DNA of 37,647 nt from Bacteroidales bacterium (GCA_016285175.1 JAEEQF010000008.1:1-37647), one strand, 5' to 3'. Positions 22,708 through 31,565 are shown, counted from the stretch's first letter. Notes: generated from the letters alone by a model not told the origin. Translations and numbers: made by a program.

Positions 22708-23277
22708 ATGGCAAGAAGAAAATTTAATGCAATCGGTTCTACGGCAGATATTGCATTCCTCCTGCTCTGCTACTTCCTCATGACTACAACCATGGGTGAG
22801 CAGTCCGGTCTGCAGCGTCGCCTTCCCCCAATCCCGGATGCCAATCAGCAGCAGCAGGATCAGAAGGTTAACCGTCGTAACATCATCATCGTCAGAATCA
22901 ACTCTGCCGATAAGCTGTTTGCCGGTAGCGAAGCCATGGACATCTCATTCTTGAAAGAAAAAATCAAAGAGTTCCTCACCAACCCCACCAATGACCCCAA
23001 CCTTCCCGAAAAGGAACCCGTGGAGGCCAACGGCAAGACTTACATGAAGTCCAAGGGCGTTATCTCCCTGCAGAACGACCGTGGTACCAGCTACCAGGCC
23101 TACATCGCAGTGCAGAACGAACTTGTTAAGGCTGTGAACGAACTCCGTGACGACTTCGCCATGCAGGAATTCGGCAGGAAGTTCAGCCGCCTGAACGAAG
23201 AACAGCAGGACGTTGTGAAAAAGGTTGTTCCTCAGAACATTTCCGAGGCAGAACCTAAGGATACCGGTAAAAAATAG
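22708..23277 (+). CDS. exbD: ExbD/TolR-family protein, first copy
   Basis: 189 residues. The N-terminal membrane segment STADIAFLLLCYFLMTTTM (about 11-29) carries the conserved Asp that translocates protons in ExbD/TolR. The periplasmic part (RRLPPIPDANQQQQDQKVNRRNIIIVRINSADKLFAGSEAMD) has the family layout but is longer than usual, with a charged Lys-Glu-rich C-terminus. It works with ExbB. The next gene is a second ExbD, a pairing common in Bacteroidota. Confidence 0.9.
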   Translation: MARRKFNAIGSTADIAFLLLCYFLMTTTMGEQSGLQRRLPPIPDANQQQQDQKVNRRNIIIVRINSADKLFAGSEAMDISFLKEKIKEFLTNPTNDPNLPEKEPVEANGKTYMKSKGVISLQNDRGTSYQAYIAVQNELVKAVNELRDDFAMQEFGRKFSRLNEEQQDVVKKVVPQNISEAEPKDTGKK

Positions 23278-23289
23278 GAGGTAAAGAAT

Positions 23290-23763
23290 ATGTCAAAATT
23301 TGGAAGTTCCAGCAATAAGAAGGAAGTCCCTCAGGCATCGTCCAACTCCCTTTCCGATATCGTGTTCATGCTCCTGTTCTTCTTCATGGTGACCACCCAG
23401 ATGCGTGAGACAGAGAACAAGGTTCTCGTTAAGCTCCCGGAAGCATCCGAGGTTGCCAAACTGGATAGAAAGGACCTCACTGCCAATATCAACATCGGTA
23501 GTCCTACCCGCCAGTATCAGGCCCTGTACGGTACCGATGCCCGTATCCAGCTCAACGATTCTTTCAAGACTATCGCCGACATCCGTGACTTCATCGCTTC
23601 CGAGCGTGACGCCATGTCAGAGGCAGAGCGGTCCCTCATGACCGTGAACCTCCGGGTTGACGAAGATGTCCGTATGGGTATCGTCTCCGATGTGAAACAG
23701 GAGCTGCGCCGCTGCTCCGCCCTTAAGATTATGTACGCCGCGCGCAAGCCCGGGAACGAGTAA
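23290..23763 (+). CDS. ExbD/TolR-family protein, second copy
   Basis: 157 residues. The membrane segment NSLSDIVFMLLFFFMVTTQM (about 18-37) has the proton-carrying Asp; RETENKVLVKLPEASEVAKLDRKDLTANINIG follows and the C-terminal part ends MGIVSDVKQELRRCSALKIMYAARKP, typical of ExbD. It lies 12 nt after the first exbD and is the last gene before a terminator. Two different ExbD subunits may form heteromeric plugs in the ExbB channel. Confidence 0.92.
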   Translation: MSKFGSSSNKKEVPQASSNSLSDIVFMLLFFFMVTTQMRETENKVLVKLPEASEVAKLDRKDLTANINIGSPTRQYQALYGTDARIQLNDSFKTIADIRDFIASERDAMSEAERSLMTVNLRVDEDVRMGIVSDVKQELRRCSALKIMYAARKPGNE

Positions 23764-23788
23764 TCCCAAAGGATCACATCTTATAATT

Positions 23789-23818
23789 AAAGCAGCCCCT
23801 AAAAGGCTGCTTTTTTTG
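23789..23818 (+). terminator. Rho-independent terminator of the Exb cluster
   Basis: AAAGCAGCC and GGCTGCTTT form a 9-bp stem around CCTAAAA, followed by a run of T. It is 25 nt after the exbD2 stop. Confidence 0.92.
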
Positions 23819-23848
23819 TTATTATATTTATCTTTAATTTTTCAAATT

Positions 23849-24317
23849 ATGAAAACCTTAAAAAAAATCGGGTAATTCCAAAGAGCTCTCCGCAAGGGAA
23901 GAGTGGTCCCAGCAGGTACAGACCTTTCGCCGTTCGTTCCAGGACATCGGCCGGCTCCTTGATGTCTGGAGCGCCGCTAACGAAGAAAAATGGACAGACC
24001 AGAAACTGATACTCCGGACCGGGAGGATCCTGGAAAGGGTCTACGGAGGAGGCGACGGCATGGGAAGCCTGGTGAGGGACATCAACCGTCAATTCAACAA
24101 CGTGCTGGTGCATCTGGAAGACGACATTCCCAACATCGGAGCGGACAACTTCCGGCTCTTCTGCTACCTCACCGTGGGCTTTGACAACGACCTCATCGCC
24201 CGCCTGCTGGGGCTCCGGGAAAAAAGCATCCTCTATTCGCGGAAAAACCGTCTCAAATTCAGGATCAGGAGAGTATGCTCTCCCTATAAAGAATACTATC
24301 TGATACTCATTAAGTAA
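23849..24317 (+). pseudogene. HTH-containing protein, split by a frame change at an A8 tract
   Basis: An ATG at 23849 opens MKTLKKIG and stops at TAA 23873-23875. If one A is removed from the eight-A run (23860-23867), the frame continues without stop to TAA at 24315-24317, giving about 155 residues (MKTLKKSGNSKELSAREEWSQ and on). Within the uninterrupted frame the first ATG is 24060 (85 residues). The C-terminal part DNFRLFCYLTVGFDNDLIARLLGLREKSILYSRKNRLKFRI resembles the helix-turn-helix end of large Bacteroidales TPR-type regulators, but here it stands alone, without TPR or membrane parts. It may be a pseudogene, an assembly error in a homopolymer, or a gene expressed by slippage. Confidence 0.55.
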
Positions 24318-24334
24318 GAAAACCCGCCTGCAGG

Positions 24335-24365
24335 TTGTCCATTTGGGGAAGAAATATTATCTTTG
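24335..24365 (+). promoter_or_regulatory. Promoter of the asnS-udk operon
   Basis: TTG at 24335-24337 is followed after 20 nt by TATCTTTG (24358-24365), a good Bacteroidota promoter. The asnS ATG is 20 nt beyond the -7 box. Confidence 0.65.
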
Positions 24366-24385
24366 TATGATTATACACAGATAAT

Positions 24386-25789
24386 ATGGAAACTTTGAAA
24401 AGGACCAAGATTAAGGCCTTGCTGGCCATGGAGCCGGGCAAGGAAGTTCTAGCCAAAGGGTGGGTTCGCACCAAGAGAGGCAACAAGCAGGTTAAATTCA
24501 TCGCCCTTAACGACGGTTCCACCATTAATAATATCCAAATAGTGGCCAATGCGGAGCTCTTCGACGAAGAACTGTTCAAGCGCATTACCACGGGAGCCTC
24601 GCTGGCGGTGAAAGGACAGCTCACGGCCTCTATCGGCAGTGGGCAGGCGGTGGAAATCCAGGCTTCGGAGATTGAAGTGCTGGGCGAATGCGACCCTATG
24701 CGCTTCCCGCTCCAGAAGAAGGACACCACGCTGGAATACTTACGCAGCGTAGCACATATGCGCCTTAGGACCAACACCTTCGGCGCAGTGCTGCGCATTC
24801 GCAACGCCATGGCTTTCGCCATCCACAAGTTCTTCAACGAGAAGGGCTTCGTGTATCTGCACACCCCGCTCATCACGGAAAGCGATGCGGAGGGCGCCGG
24901 AGACATGTTCCAGGTAACCACCCTGGATCTCAAGAACATCCCGCTGGACAAGAAGGGCAACGTAGATTTCAGCAAGGATTTCTTCGGCAAGAAGACCTCC
25001 CTCACCGTTTCCGGCCAGCTGGAAGGGGAACTGGGAGCAACGGCCGTGGGTGAGATCTACACCTTCGGTCCCACCTTCCGTGCAGAGAATTCCAATACGC
25101 CTCGCCACCTGGCGGAATTCTGGATGATAGAACCGGAAATGGCCTTCTACGACATCCAGGACGATATGGCCCTGGCCGAAGAGTTCGTGAAATACCTGGT
25201 GCAGTACGCACTGGACAACTGCATGGACGACCTTAAGTTCCTTAACAGCAAGTACGACGACGGCCTCATCGAGCGCATGCAGAGCGTCCTGGGCATTCCC
25301 TTCCAGAAAGTCACCTATACAGAAGCCGTGGATATCCTGGAAAAGGCCATCGCAGACGGTGTTAAGTTTGAGTATCCGGTGCACTGGGGTACGGATTTCC
25401 AGAGCGAGCACGAACGTTACCTGGTAGAGAAGCACTTTGGGAAACCCGTGATTCTCACGGACTTCCCCAAGGACATCAAAGCCTTCTACATGAAGCAGAA
25501 CCAGGATGGCCGCACGGTGCGCGGCATGGACGTGCTCTTCCCCAAGATTGGAGAGATCATCGGCGGAAGCGAGCGTGAGGCCTCCCTGGAGAAACTGGAG
25601 CAGAGGATAGAGGAACTGGGCATGTCCCGCAAGAACCTGGAGTGGTACATCGACACCCGTCGCTATGGCACCGTTCCCCACAGCGGCTTCGGCCTGGGCT
25701 TCGAGCGCCTGCTGCTCTTCGTCACGGGCATGTCCAACATCCGTGATGTGATCCCCTTCCCGAGGACACCTAAGAATGCAGAGTTTTAA
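24386..25789 (+). CDS. asnS: Asparaginyl-tRNA synthetase
   Basis: 467 residues, the usual length. The N-terminal OB-fold anticodon-binding domain ([32 protein letters not shown]) is followed by the class II core with [38 protein letters not shown], motif 2 in [29 protein letters not shown], and motif 3 near [29 protein letters not shown]. The [14 protein letters not shown] segment and length distinguish AsnRS from AspRS. It charges tRNA-Asn in the cytoplasm. It is first in a run of five closely spaced genes. Confidence 0.97.
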   Translation: METLKRTKIKALLAMEPGKEVLAKGWVRTKRGNKQVKFIALNDGSTINNIQIVANAELFDEELFKRITTGASLAVKGQLTASIGSGQAVEIQASEIEVLGECDPMRFPLQKKDTTLEYLRSVAHMRLRTNTFGAVLRIRNAMAFAIHKFFNEKGFVYLHTPLITESDAEGAGDMFQVTTLDLKNIPLDKKGNVDFSKDFFGKKTSLTVSGQLEGELGATAVGEIYTFGPTFRAENSNTPRHLAEFWMIEPEMAFYDIQDDMALAEEFVKYLVQYALDNCMDDLKFLNSKYDDGLIERMQSVLGIPFQKVTYTEAVDILEKAIADGVKFEYPVHWGTDFQSEHERYLVEKHFGKPVILTDFPKDIKAFYMKQNQDGRTVRGMDVLFPKIGEIIGGSEREASLEKLEQRIEELGMSRKNLEWYIDTRRYGTVPHSGFGLGFERLLLFVTGMSNIRDVIPFPRTPKNAEF

Positions 25790-25801
25790 AAGGTATATTC
25801 C

Positions 25802-26440
25802 ATGTTAGTCATCGGTATTGCCGGAGGTTCCGGTTCAGGTAAGACGACGGTCGTAAGGGCCATCACCCAGCAGTTGCAGGGACGCGTCGTCGTGATTCCG
25901 CAGGACTCCTATTACAAGGATTCCAGCCACGTTCCCCCAGAGGAGCGGAAGAATATAAACTTCGACCATCCGGACGCCATCGACTGGAAACTCATGTGCC
26001 AGCAGATCCGGGAACTCAAGTCCGGCAAAACCGTGGAGCAGCCGGTGTATTCGTACATCACCTGCTCCCGTTCCACCACGGAAACCGTGACGGTAGAGCC
26101 GGCCGATGTGATTATTGTGGAAGGCATCCTCATCTTCACCTGCAAAGAGCTCCGGGACCAGATGAACATCAAGATCTTCGTGGATGCCGACGATGACGAC
26201 AGGGTGCTCCGGATCATAGTCCGGGACATAGCGGAACGCGGGCGCAACATAGAAACCGCCATCGAGCATTACTGCGACACGGTTAAGCCCATGCACCTGC
26301 AGTTCATCGAGCCCTCCAAACGATATGCCGATATCATCGTCCCGCAGGGCGGGCACAACAAGGTGGCCATCGACGTGCTCACCACCACAGTGGAAAAGGC
26401 GCTTAAACAGAAGCGCGGAAAGAAAAAGAAAAATGGATGA
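25802..26440 (+). CDS. udk: Uridine kinase
   Basis: 212 residues. The P-loop GIAGGSGSGKTT lies at residues 5-16, followed by VVIPQDSYYKDSSHVPPEERKNINFDHPDAIDW and the VIIVEGILIF Walker B-like strand, all diagnostic of the uridine/cytidine kinase family. The later RDIAERGRNIETAIEHYCDTVKPMHLQFIEPSKRYADIIVPQGGHN is also conserved. It phosphorylates uridine and cytidine for pyrimidine salvage. It is 12 nt after asnS and overlaps the TonB-like gene by 4 nt (ATGA). Confidence 0.96.
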   Translation: MLVIGIAGGSGSGKTTVVRAITQQLQGRVVVIPQDSYYKDSSHVPPEERKNINFDHPDAIDWKLMCQQIRELKSGKTVEQPVYSYITCSRSTTETVTVEPADVIIVEGILIFTCKELRDQMNIKIFVDADDDDRVLRIIVRDIAERGRNIETAIEHYCDTVKPMHLQFIEPSKRYADIIVPQGGHNKVAIDVLTTTVEKALKQKRGKKKKNG

Positions 26441-27147
26441 AGCTGAGTCCTGACCAGAAAGCCGGACTGTATATCACCGCGATTATCCATGTCGCGGTGA
26501 TTATCGTCTTGTTGGTGGTGAGGATAGGCTATGAGTTCCAGCGTGAAAACAGTTTTGTGCTGGACTTTACGCAGCAGGAGGAACAGGAGCGCATCCGGGA
26601 AGAGCGGCAACTCAAGGAAACGGCCGCCCAGCTGCTGGAAAACCTCATATCGGCCTCGGCGGGCGTTCCGGTAAGGAATGTAGCGGTGGACCGTTCCCAG
26701 CTCAAGGACGACAGAGGGACCAATGCCGATGAACTGTACCGGGAAGCCGAAAGGCTGGCACAGGACTTGAAGGATGGACAACACCGGACGGAAGACCCCG
26801 ATGACTATGTGGAAACGCCCTCGCACGAGAAGGAGGATCCCAAGCAGCCGGAGCCCAAGCCGTACAGCGGGCCTTCGGTGCTTTCCTGGAGCCTGGACGG
26901 GCGCAAAGCCTCCCACCTCCCCATCCCGGCCTACCGCTGCTATGGAGCCGGAGAAGTGACGGTGATCATTACGGTGGACAACCGGGGCACCGTGGTAAAC
27001 GCCAAGGTGGACGAAGGAAGCTCCACCGCAGACAACTGCCTCAGGACCTTTGCCGTCCGCGCCGCCAGGCTGTCCAAGTTTTCGGCCTCGCAAACCGCGC
27101 CCGCCCGGCAGGCAGGCACCATAACATACGCATTTATAGCACAATAA
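26437..27147 (+). CDS. TonB-like energy transducer protein
   Basis: 236 residues. One membrane segment at about 8-30 (AGLYITAIIHVAVIIVLLVVRIGYEF) is followed by a long charged helical region rich in Glu and Arg (about 38-65, then DELYREAERLAQDLKDG), a Pro/Lys stretch (KEDPKQPEPKPYSGP) and a C-terminal domain (about 165-236, YRCYGAGEVTVIITVDNRGTVVNAKVDEGSSTADNCLRTFAVRAARLSKF) resembling the TonB C-terminal fold. It lacks a long Pro-rich spanning arm. It may link the ExbB/ExbD channel upstream to an outer-membrane partner, which is inference. Confidence 0.7.
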   Translation: MKLSPDQKAGLYITAIIHVAVIIVLLVVRIGYEFQRENSFVLDFTQQEEQERIREERQLKETAAQLLENLISASAGVPVRNVAVDRSQLKDDRGTNADELYREAERLAQDLKDGQHRTEDPDDYVETPSHEKEDPKQPEPKPYSGPSVLSWSLDGRKASHLPIPAYRCYGAGEVTVIITVDNRGTVVNAKVDEGSSTADNCLRTFAVRAARLSKFSASQTAPARQAGTITYAFIAQ

Positions 27148-27159
27148 AACCATAAAAAG

Positions 27160-28011
27160 ATGAAGAAGTTCGTTGCAAGCATAAGCGCCCTCCTGCTGGC
27201 CCTCACCCTGCTGGCCCAGGGTACCGTCACCACCCGGAAATACCGGCTGAACGATTTCACGGACAAAGTCACCCAGGTGGTCCTTCCCGGCAACTCCATC
27301 CTGGCCGGCGCCCTCAAGCAGGAAGTCCTCAACCAGTGGAAGGCATCGGCCTTTGAGTTCTGCACCCCCGCCGAATTCGAAGCCCGCAAGACCTCGGACC
27401 AGTACTATTTCCTGCTGCTGGCAGACTCTGCCTCCAAGGACAACGCAGAGGCGGGCATCACCTTCCTCACCCTTGTGAAGGGAGACGCAGCCGCATCGGG
27501 CGGCCTGGGCAAGATGCCGGAAATCATTTCCCTGCCGGTATGTGCAGCCGAAGGTAACAGCGGACGGGAACTGCTGTATCTGGGCGCGCTGGTTGGTGCT
27601 GTCCAGGAATTCGCCCTGGCAGCCATGGAGAGCGAAAAGACCGCCTACCAGATGGACGGCTGGTTCAACGAGAAATATGCCCAGGACGGCAAGAACAAGC
27701 GCATCTACCTGGCCATCACGGACATCTCCATGCAGGTTTCGGAAAAGGACGGTGAGAAGTATCTCAGCGACGACATCCTCCTGTGCGACGATGAGGAAGA
27801 GGCCGACAGGATGTTCCAGCTGGGTTCCTTCAACACCCTGGTGGGCTTTGTGATTGCACCCCCGGCACCCAATAACGACGCCTGGTGCTACAAGATACTG
27901 GTAGACGCGGAAAAGCATACCCTCTACTATCTCCGCCGCCACAAGATCTCCAATCATAACGGTGTGGGCTTCCTGTCCGACGACCTGAAGCGGATGGCCA
28001 AAGGACGATGA
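27160..28011 (+). CDS. Secreted protein of unknown function
   Basis: 283 residues with a signal peptide (MKKFVASISALLLALTLLAQG). The mature part is mixed alpha/beta without recognised motifs; two Cys (CTPAEF and CDDEEE) and a block of Asp/Glu near CDDEEEADRMF are noticeable. The C-terminal segment WCYKILVDAEKHTLYYLRRHKISNHNGVGFLSDDLKRM is well formed. It is 12 nt after the TonB-like gene and overlaps the M16 peptidase start by 4 nt (ATGA), so it is co-expressed with both. I do not recognise the family. Confidence 0.7.
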   Translation: MKKFVASISALLLALTLLAQGTVTTRKYRLNDFTDKVTQVVLPGNSILAGALKQEVLNQWKASAFEFCTPAEFEARKTSDQYYFLLLADSASKDNAEAGITFLTLVKGDAAASGGLGKMPEIISLPVCAAEGNSGRELLYLGALVGAVQEFALAAMESEKTAYQMDGWFNEKYAQDGKNKRIYLAITDISMQVSEKDGEKYLSDDILLCDDEEEADRMFQLGSFNTLVGFVIAPPAPNNDAWCYKILVDAEKHTLYYLRRHKISNHNGVGFLSDDLKRMAKGR

Positions 28012-29261
28012 GAAGCGGCCAGTCTCCCTGCGGTCTTAAATATGCGGTACGCCATAGCGGAAAGGCTGTGGCGTATTGTGCGCTATCCATAGGCTGCGGC
28101 ACGGCCCAGGAGGCGGGTTTCCCTTCCGGAATCGCGCACTTCGTGGAGCATACGCTGTTCCGCGGGACTCGCCGCAAGAAGGCATCGGCCATCAACAGCT
28201 ATCTGGACCGGCTGGGTGGGGAGCTTAACGCCTACACCACCAAAGAGGAGATTGTCCTGCATGCCACGGTGCTGAAGGAGGATCTGTGGAAGGCTGTCCG
28301 GCTGCTGTTTGAGCTGGCGCTGGAATCCACGTTCCCGGACAACGAGATTGAGACGGAAAGGGGCGTGGTGCTGGACGAAATCATTTCTTACAAGGACAAT
28401 CCGGCCGAAGATATCTACGACCGGTTCGAAGGGCTCCTGTTCCAGGGGCATCCGCTGGAGCATCCCATCCTGGGCACGGCGGCCAGCGTAAAAAAGATAT
28501 CCGCAAAGCAGCTGCGGGAGTTTGTCCAAACGTTCTTCACGCCGGAAAGGATGGCCTTGACCATAGTGGCCGGCGAAGACGAGGGAAAGCTGGAAAAACA
28601 GGTGCTGAAATGCATCGAAAAGGCATTTGAAGGGAAGGGGAACACCCTTTCCTCCGCGAATAATTATGCCGATGCTACGGAAAGGGTGTTCCCCTTCCCT
28701 GGCACTGACGTTTTTCATCAGGTGATTGACAAGCGGAATCATGAGGTAAATGCGGTGGTGGGTGGCTATGCGCCTTCGTTGTACCAGATGCCGGAGAGGA
28801 TGGTGGCGGCCATGCTGGTGAACATTCTGGGCGGGCCGGCTTCCAATTCCCTGTTGAACAGCGAATTACGAGAGAAAAAGGGGTGGGTCTACGGCATTGA
28901 GTGTTCTTACACGCAATATGCCGATACGGGTATCGTTGCCATCAGTTTTGGCTGCGACAGGCCCAACCTGGAGGCCTGCATGGCCACCATCCAGAAGATA
29001 CTGGCACGCCTGAGAGAGACGGCCATGAGCGAAGCGAAGGTAAAGAGCTACCGGAAGCAGCTTATGGGGCAGCTGGCCATCAGTTCGGAGGCCGGAGAGG
29101 CCCAGTGCCTGTCCATGGGAAAGAGCCTGCTGGCCTGGGGCAATATCATGAGTCAGGAAGAGATCCGGGCCTGCCTGGAAAACATCGGCCCGGAAGATTT
29201 GCGCAATATGGCTTGCCGGCTGTTTGATCCGGAGAAACTTTCCTCGCTGGTGTATCTTTAA
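28008..29261 (+). CDS. M16-family (insulinase-type) zinc peptidase with a palindromic insertion
   Basis: 417 residues, the size of a single-chain M16B subunit. The inverted zinc motif HFVEH lies at 44-48 (GIAHFVEHTLFRGTRRKKASAINSYLDRLGGELNAYTTKEE), and the downstream Glu ligand is in the NEIETERGVVLDEI helix. Residues about 212-225 hold the motif [13 protein letters not shown] encoded by the palindromic element; the site is the linker between the N- and C-terminal half domains. After it comes HQVIDKRNHEVNAVVGGYAPSL and the C-terminal domain including LLNSELREKKGWVYGIE. M16 enzymes degrade peptides. No signal peptide is visible, so it is probably cytoplasmic. The stop overlaps the recQ stop. 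Confidence 0.93.
   Translation: MRSGQSPCGLKYAVRHSGKAVAYCALSIGCGTAQEAGFPSGIAHFVEHTLFRGTRRKKASAINSYLDRLGGELNAYTTKEEIVLHATVLKEDLWKAVRLLFELALESTFPDNEIETERGVVLDEIISYKDNPAEDIYDRFEGLLFQGHPLEHPILGTAASVKKISAKQLREFVQTFFTPERMALTIVAGEDEGKLEKQVLKCIEKAFEGKGNTLSSANNYADATERVFPFPGTDVFHQVIDKRNHEVNAVVGGYAPSLYQMPERMVAAMLVNILGGPASNSLLNSELREKKGWVYGIECSYTQYADTGIVAISFGCDRPNLEACMATIQKILARLRETAMSEAKVKSYRKQLMGQLAISSEAGEAQCLSMGKSLLAWGNIMSQEEIRACLENIGPEDLRNMACRLFDPEKLSSLVYL
28631..28700 (+). repeat. In-frame palindromic element in the M16 gene (perfect copy)
   Basis: Left arm 28631-28652 and right arm 28679-28700 are perfectly complementary over 22 bp. The 26-nt centre at 28653-28678 begins TCCGCGAATAATTATGCC and ends GATGCTAC. 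The frame reads [10 protein letters not shown]. The AAT AAT TAT codons differ from the AAC/TAC preference of the surrounding genes. There is no U-tract, so it is not a terminator. Confidence 0.9.
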
Positions 29262-31456
29262 TTGGCCACCTCGCAGAGGAACTTGAGGCGCACCAGGCGG
29301 ATTTCCTCCTCTTCGTAATCCCCGCCAAGGGCCTGGATGGCTTCTTCCAGGGAATCGGAGGTGGCTTCTTCGCGGAACCAGTCGTAAATTTCCTCCACCA
29401 CTTCCTCGTCCAGCTCCTCCTCTATGTAATAATTCAGGTTGATCCGGGTGCCGGTGGAGACGATGGCTTCTATTTCCGACAGCAATTCATCCATTTCCAG
29501 GCCCTTGGCGGAAGCGATGTCCTCCAGGGAAAGCTTGCGGTCTATGGACTGGATGATATATACCTTGTTGCCGGACTTGGAAGCGACGGACTTCACAATG
29601 AAATCGTCCGGCCGCTCAATTTCGTTTTCCTCCACATATCGGCCGATAAGGTCCACGAAAGGCTGCCCGTACTTGCGTGCCTTGCCTTCTCCCACGCCCT
29701 GGCACTTTTCCGACATCTCCTTGAGGGTGAGCGGGTAAAGGATGGACATGTCTTCCAGGGCGGGGTCCGAGAAAACCACCCAGGGCTGCACCTTATGCCG
29801 GCGGGCCACGTCTTTGCGGAGGTCCTTGAGCATGGCCAGCAGCACGGGGTCTCCGCCGCCGCCCTGGCCCGGCACGGCCGTTTCATCGTCTTCATCGTCT
29901 TCTCCGTCCGAGAAGGTCCGGTCTTCCACCAAAAGGAGTTCGTACGGTTTCTCCAGGAACTTCCGACCCTGGTCCGTGACGGCGATGAGGCCGTAATTCT
30001 CAATGTCTTTCTCCAGGAAATGCAGGATGAGCCCCTGATGGATGACGGCCGACCAGAAACGCACGTCGTGATCCTTTCCGGCGCCGAACAGTTCCAGCTT
30101 GTCGTGCTGATAGGACTTGACCATGGCATTGGAAACGCCCGAAAGGACGTTGGCCAGGTGCTCCAGCTTGAAATGTTCCGGCAGGGACTCTATGAGCTCT
30201 ATCACCAGGCACATGTCCTCCCGGCCGTCAAAGCGGGTCTTGGGATGCAGGCAGTTGTCGCAGGCGCCGCAGTTGTCCGGCAGGTAATCTTCCCCGAAGT
30301 AATTGAGCAGCAGCTTCCGCCGGCACTGGCTGGATTCCGCGTAGGCCACGGTTTCGTTGAGGAGCTGTTTGCCGATTTCCTGCTCCGCCACAGGCTTTCC
30401 CTGCATGAACTTCTCCAGTTTCTGGATGTCCTTGTAACTATAGTACGTAATACACAGGCCTTCCTGGCCGTCCCGTCCGGCGCGGCCGGTTTCCTGGTAA
30501 TAACCCTCGATGCTCTTGGGGATATCGTAATGGATTACGAAGCGGACGTCCGGCTTGTCTATACCCATGCCGAAGGCAATGGTGGCCACAATCACGTCCA
30601 CTTCCTCCGAAAGGAACTGGTCCTGGTTATCGGCCCGGGTTTTGGCGTCCAGCCCGGCGTGATACGGAAGGGCACGGATACCGTTGATGCTCAGGAGCTG
30701 AGCCAGTTCTTCCACCTTTTTTCTGCTAAGGCAATAGATGATGCCGGACTTGCCGGGGTTCTGCCGGATAAAACGGATGATATCCTTTTCCGGTTCCACC
30801 TTGTCCCGCACCTCATAATACAGATTGGGCCGGTTGAAGGACGAGCGGAACACCCTGGCATCCTGGATGCGCAGGTTCTTGAGGATATCGCTTTGCACCT
30901 TAGGCGTGGCGGTGGCTGTTAGGGCAATAACCGGTGCGGGCTGGATTTCCTCTATGATGGAACGGATTTTCCGGTATTCCGGACGGAAATCGTGCCCCCA
31001 TTCGGAGATACAGTGGGCTTCGTCCACGGCATAGAAGGAGATCTTGATTTCCTTGAGCAGATTGATGTTCTCCTCCTTGGTGAGCGACTCCGGGGCCACA
31101 TACAGCAGTTTGGTAACGCCGTTGAGAAGGTCTTCCCGCACCTCCGCCACCTGGGCGCGGCTGAGGGAGGAATTGAGGAAATGGGCGATGCCGTCTTCCC
31201 CGGCTTCGAACCCCCGGATGGCGTCCACCTGGTTTTTCATGAGGGCGATAAGCGGGGAGATCACTATGGCCGTTCCGTCCATAACCAGGGCCGGAAGCTG
31301 GTAGCAAAGAGACTTTCCACCGCCTGTGGGCATGAGCACAAACGCATTCCCACCTTCCACCAGGTGCTGGATAATGGGCTCCTGGTCTCCCTTGAAAGCG
31401 TCGTATCCGAAGAACGTTTTCAGCTTGGCATGGAGGATATTGGGGTCGATGGCCAT
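29258..31456 (-). CDS. recQ: ATP-dependent DNA helicase RecQ
   Basis: 732 residues. The helicase core has Walker A (MPTGGGKSLCYQLPAL), DEAH box (AVDEAHCISEWGHDFRPEY), SAT-like motif (ALTATATPKVQ) and motif VI (YYQETGRAGRDGQEG). The zinc-binding RQC part is C-R-R-K-L-L-L-N-Y-F-G-E with CGACDNC, followed by a winged helix and an HRDC domain (LLAMLKDLRKDVARRHKVQPWVVFSDPALEDMSILYPLTLKEMSE). A C-terminal extension of about 130 residues (FIVKSVASKSGNKVYIIQSI to the end) looks like the helix-turn-helix extension of Bacteroidota RecQ proteins. RecQ unwinds DNA in recombination and fork repair. The stop overlaps that of the M16 gene. Confidence 0.97.
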   Translation of the reverse strand: MAIDPNILHAKLKTFFGYDAFKGDQEPIIQHLVEGGNAFVLMPTGGGKSLCYQLPALVMDGTAIVISPLIALMKNQVDAIRGFEAGEDGIAHFLNSSLSRAQVAEVREDLLNGVTKLLYVAPESLTKEENINLLKEIKISFYAVDEAHCISEWGHDFRPEYRKIRSIIEEIQPAPVIALTATATPKVQSDILKNLRIQDARVFRSSFNRPNLYYEVRDKVEPEKDIIRFIRQNPGKSGIIYCLSRKKVEELAQLLSINGIRALPYHAGLDAKTRADNQDQFLSEEVDVIVATIAFGMGIDKPDVRFVIHYDIPKSIEGYYQETGRAGRDGQEGLCITYYSYKDIQKLEKFMQGKPVAEQEIGKQLLNETVAYAESSQCRRKLLLNYFGEDYLPDNCGACDNCLHPKTRFDGREDMCLVIELIESLPEHFKLEHLANVLSGVSNAMVKSYQHDKLELFGAGKDHDVRFWSAVIHQGLILHFLEKDIENYGLIAVTDQGRKFLEKPYELLLVEDRTFSDGEDDEDDETAVPGQGGGGDPVLLAMLKDLRKDVARRHKVQPWVVFSDPALEDMSILYPLTLKEMSEKCQGVGEGKARKYGQPFVDLIGRYVEENEIERPDDFIVKSVASKSGNKVYIIQSIDRKLSLEDIASAKGLEMDELLSEIEAIVSTGTRINLNYYIEEELDEEVVEEIYDWFREEATSDSLEEAIQALGGDYEEEEIRLVRLKFLCEVAN

Positions 31457-31557
31457 ACGATTGGTTCATAGTTTCGTATAAATTTAGTCATTTCCGGAGA
31501 ATAATCCAAATTTTTTGATTCATAACAATTTATTAACATTTTTTAAGAAAAAACTGC

Positions 31558-31565
31558 TAACTTTG
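31558..31565 (+). promoter_or_regulatory. -7 box of the FKBP gene
   Basis: TAACTTTG matches TAnnTTTG; the ATG is at 31629, so the leader is about 58 nt. No clear -33 TTTG is seen. Confidence 0.55.

Noticed and set aside
26269-27957. Antisense open frame (562 codons) opposite udk, the TonB-like gene and the secreted protein
   Set aside because: It crosses three closely spaced plus-strand genes with overlapping starts and stops, and its translation shows no family features.
28631-28700. Internal transcription terminator
   Set aside because: The stem is long but there is no U-tract after it, it lies mid-gene, and the same centre occurs inside two other genes.
28917-28932. Another copy of the element in the M16 gene (TATGCCGATACGGG)
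   Set aside because: Only 10 bases match and there are no complementary arms; the encoded YADTGIVAISFG is ordinary M16 sequence.
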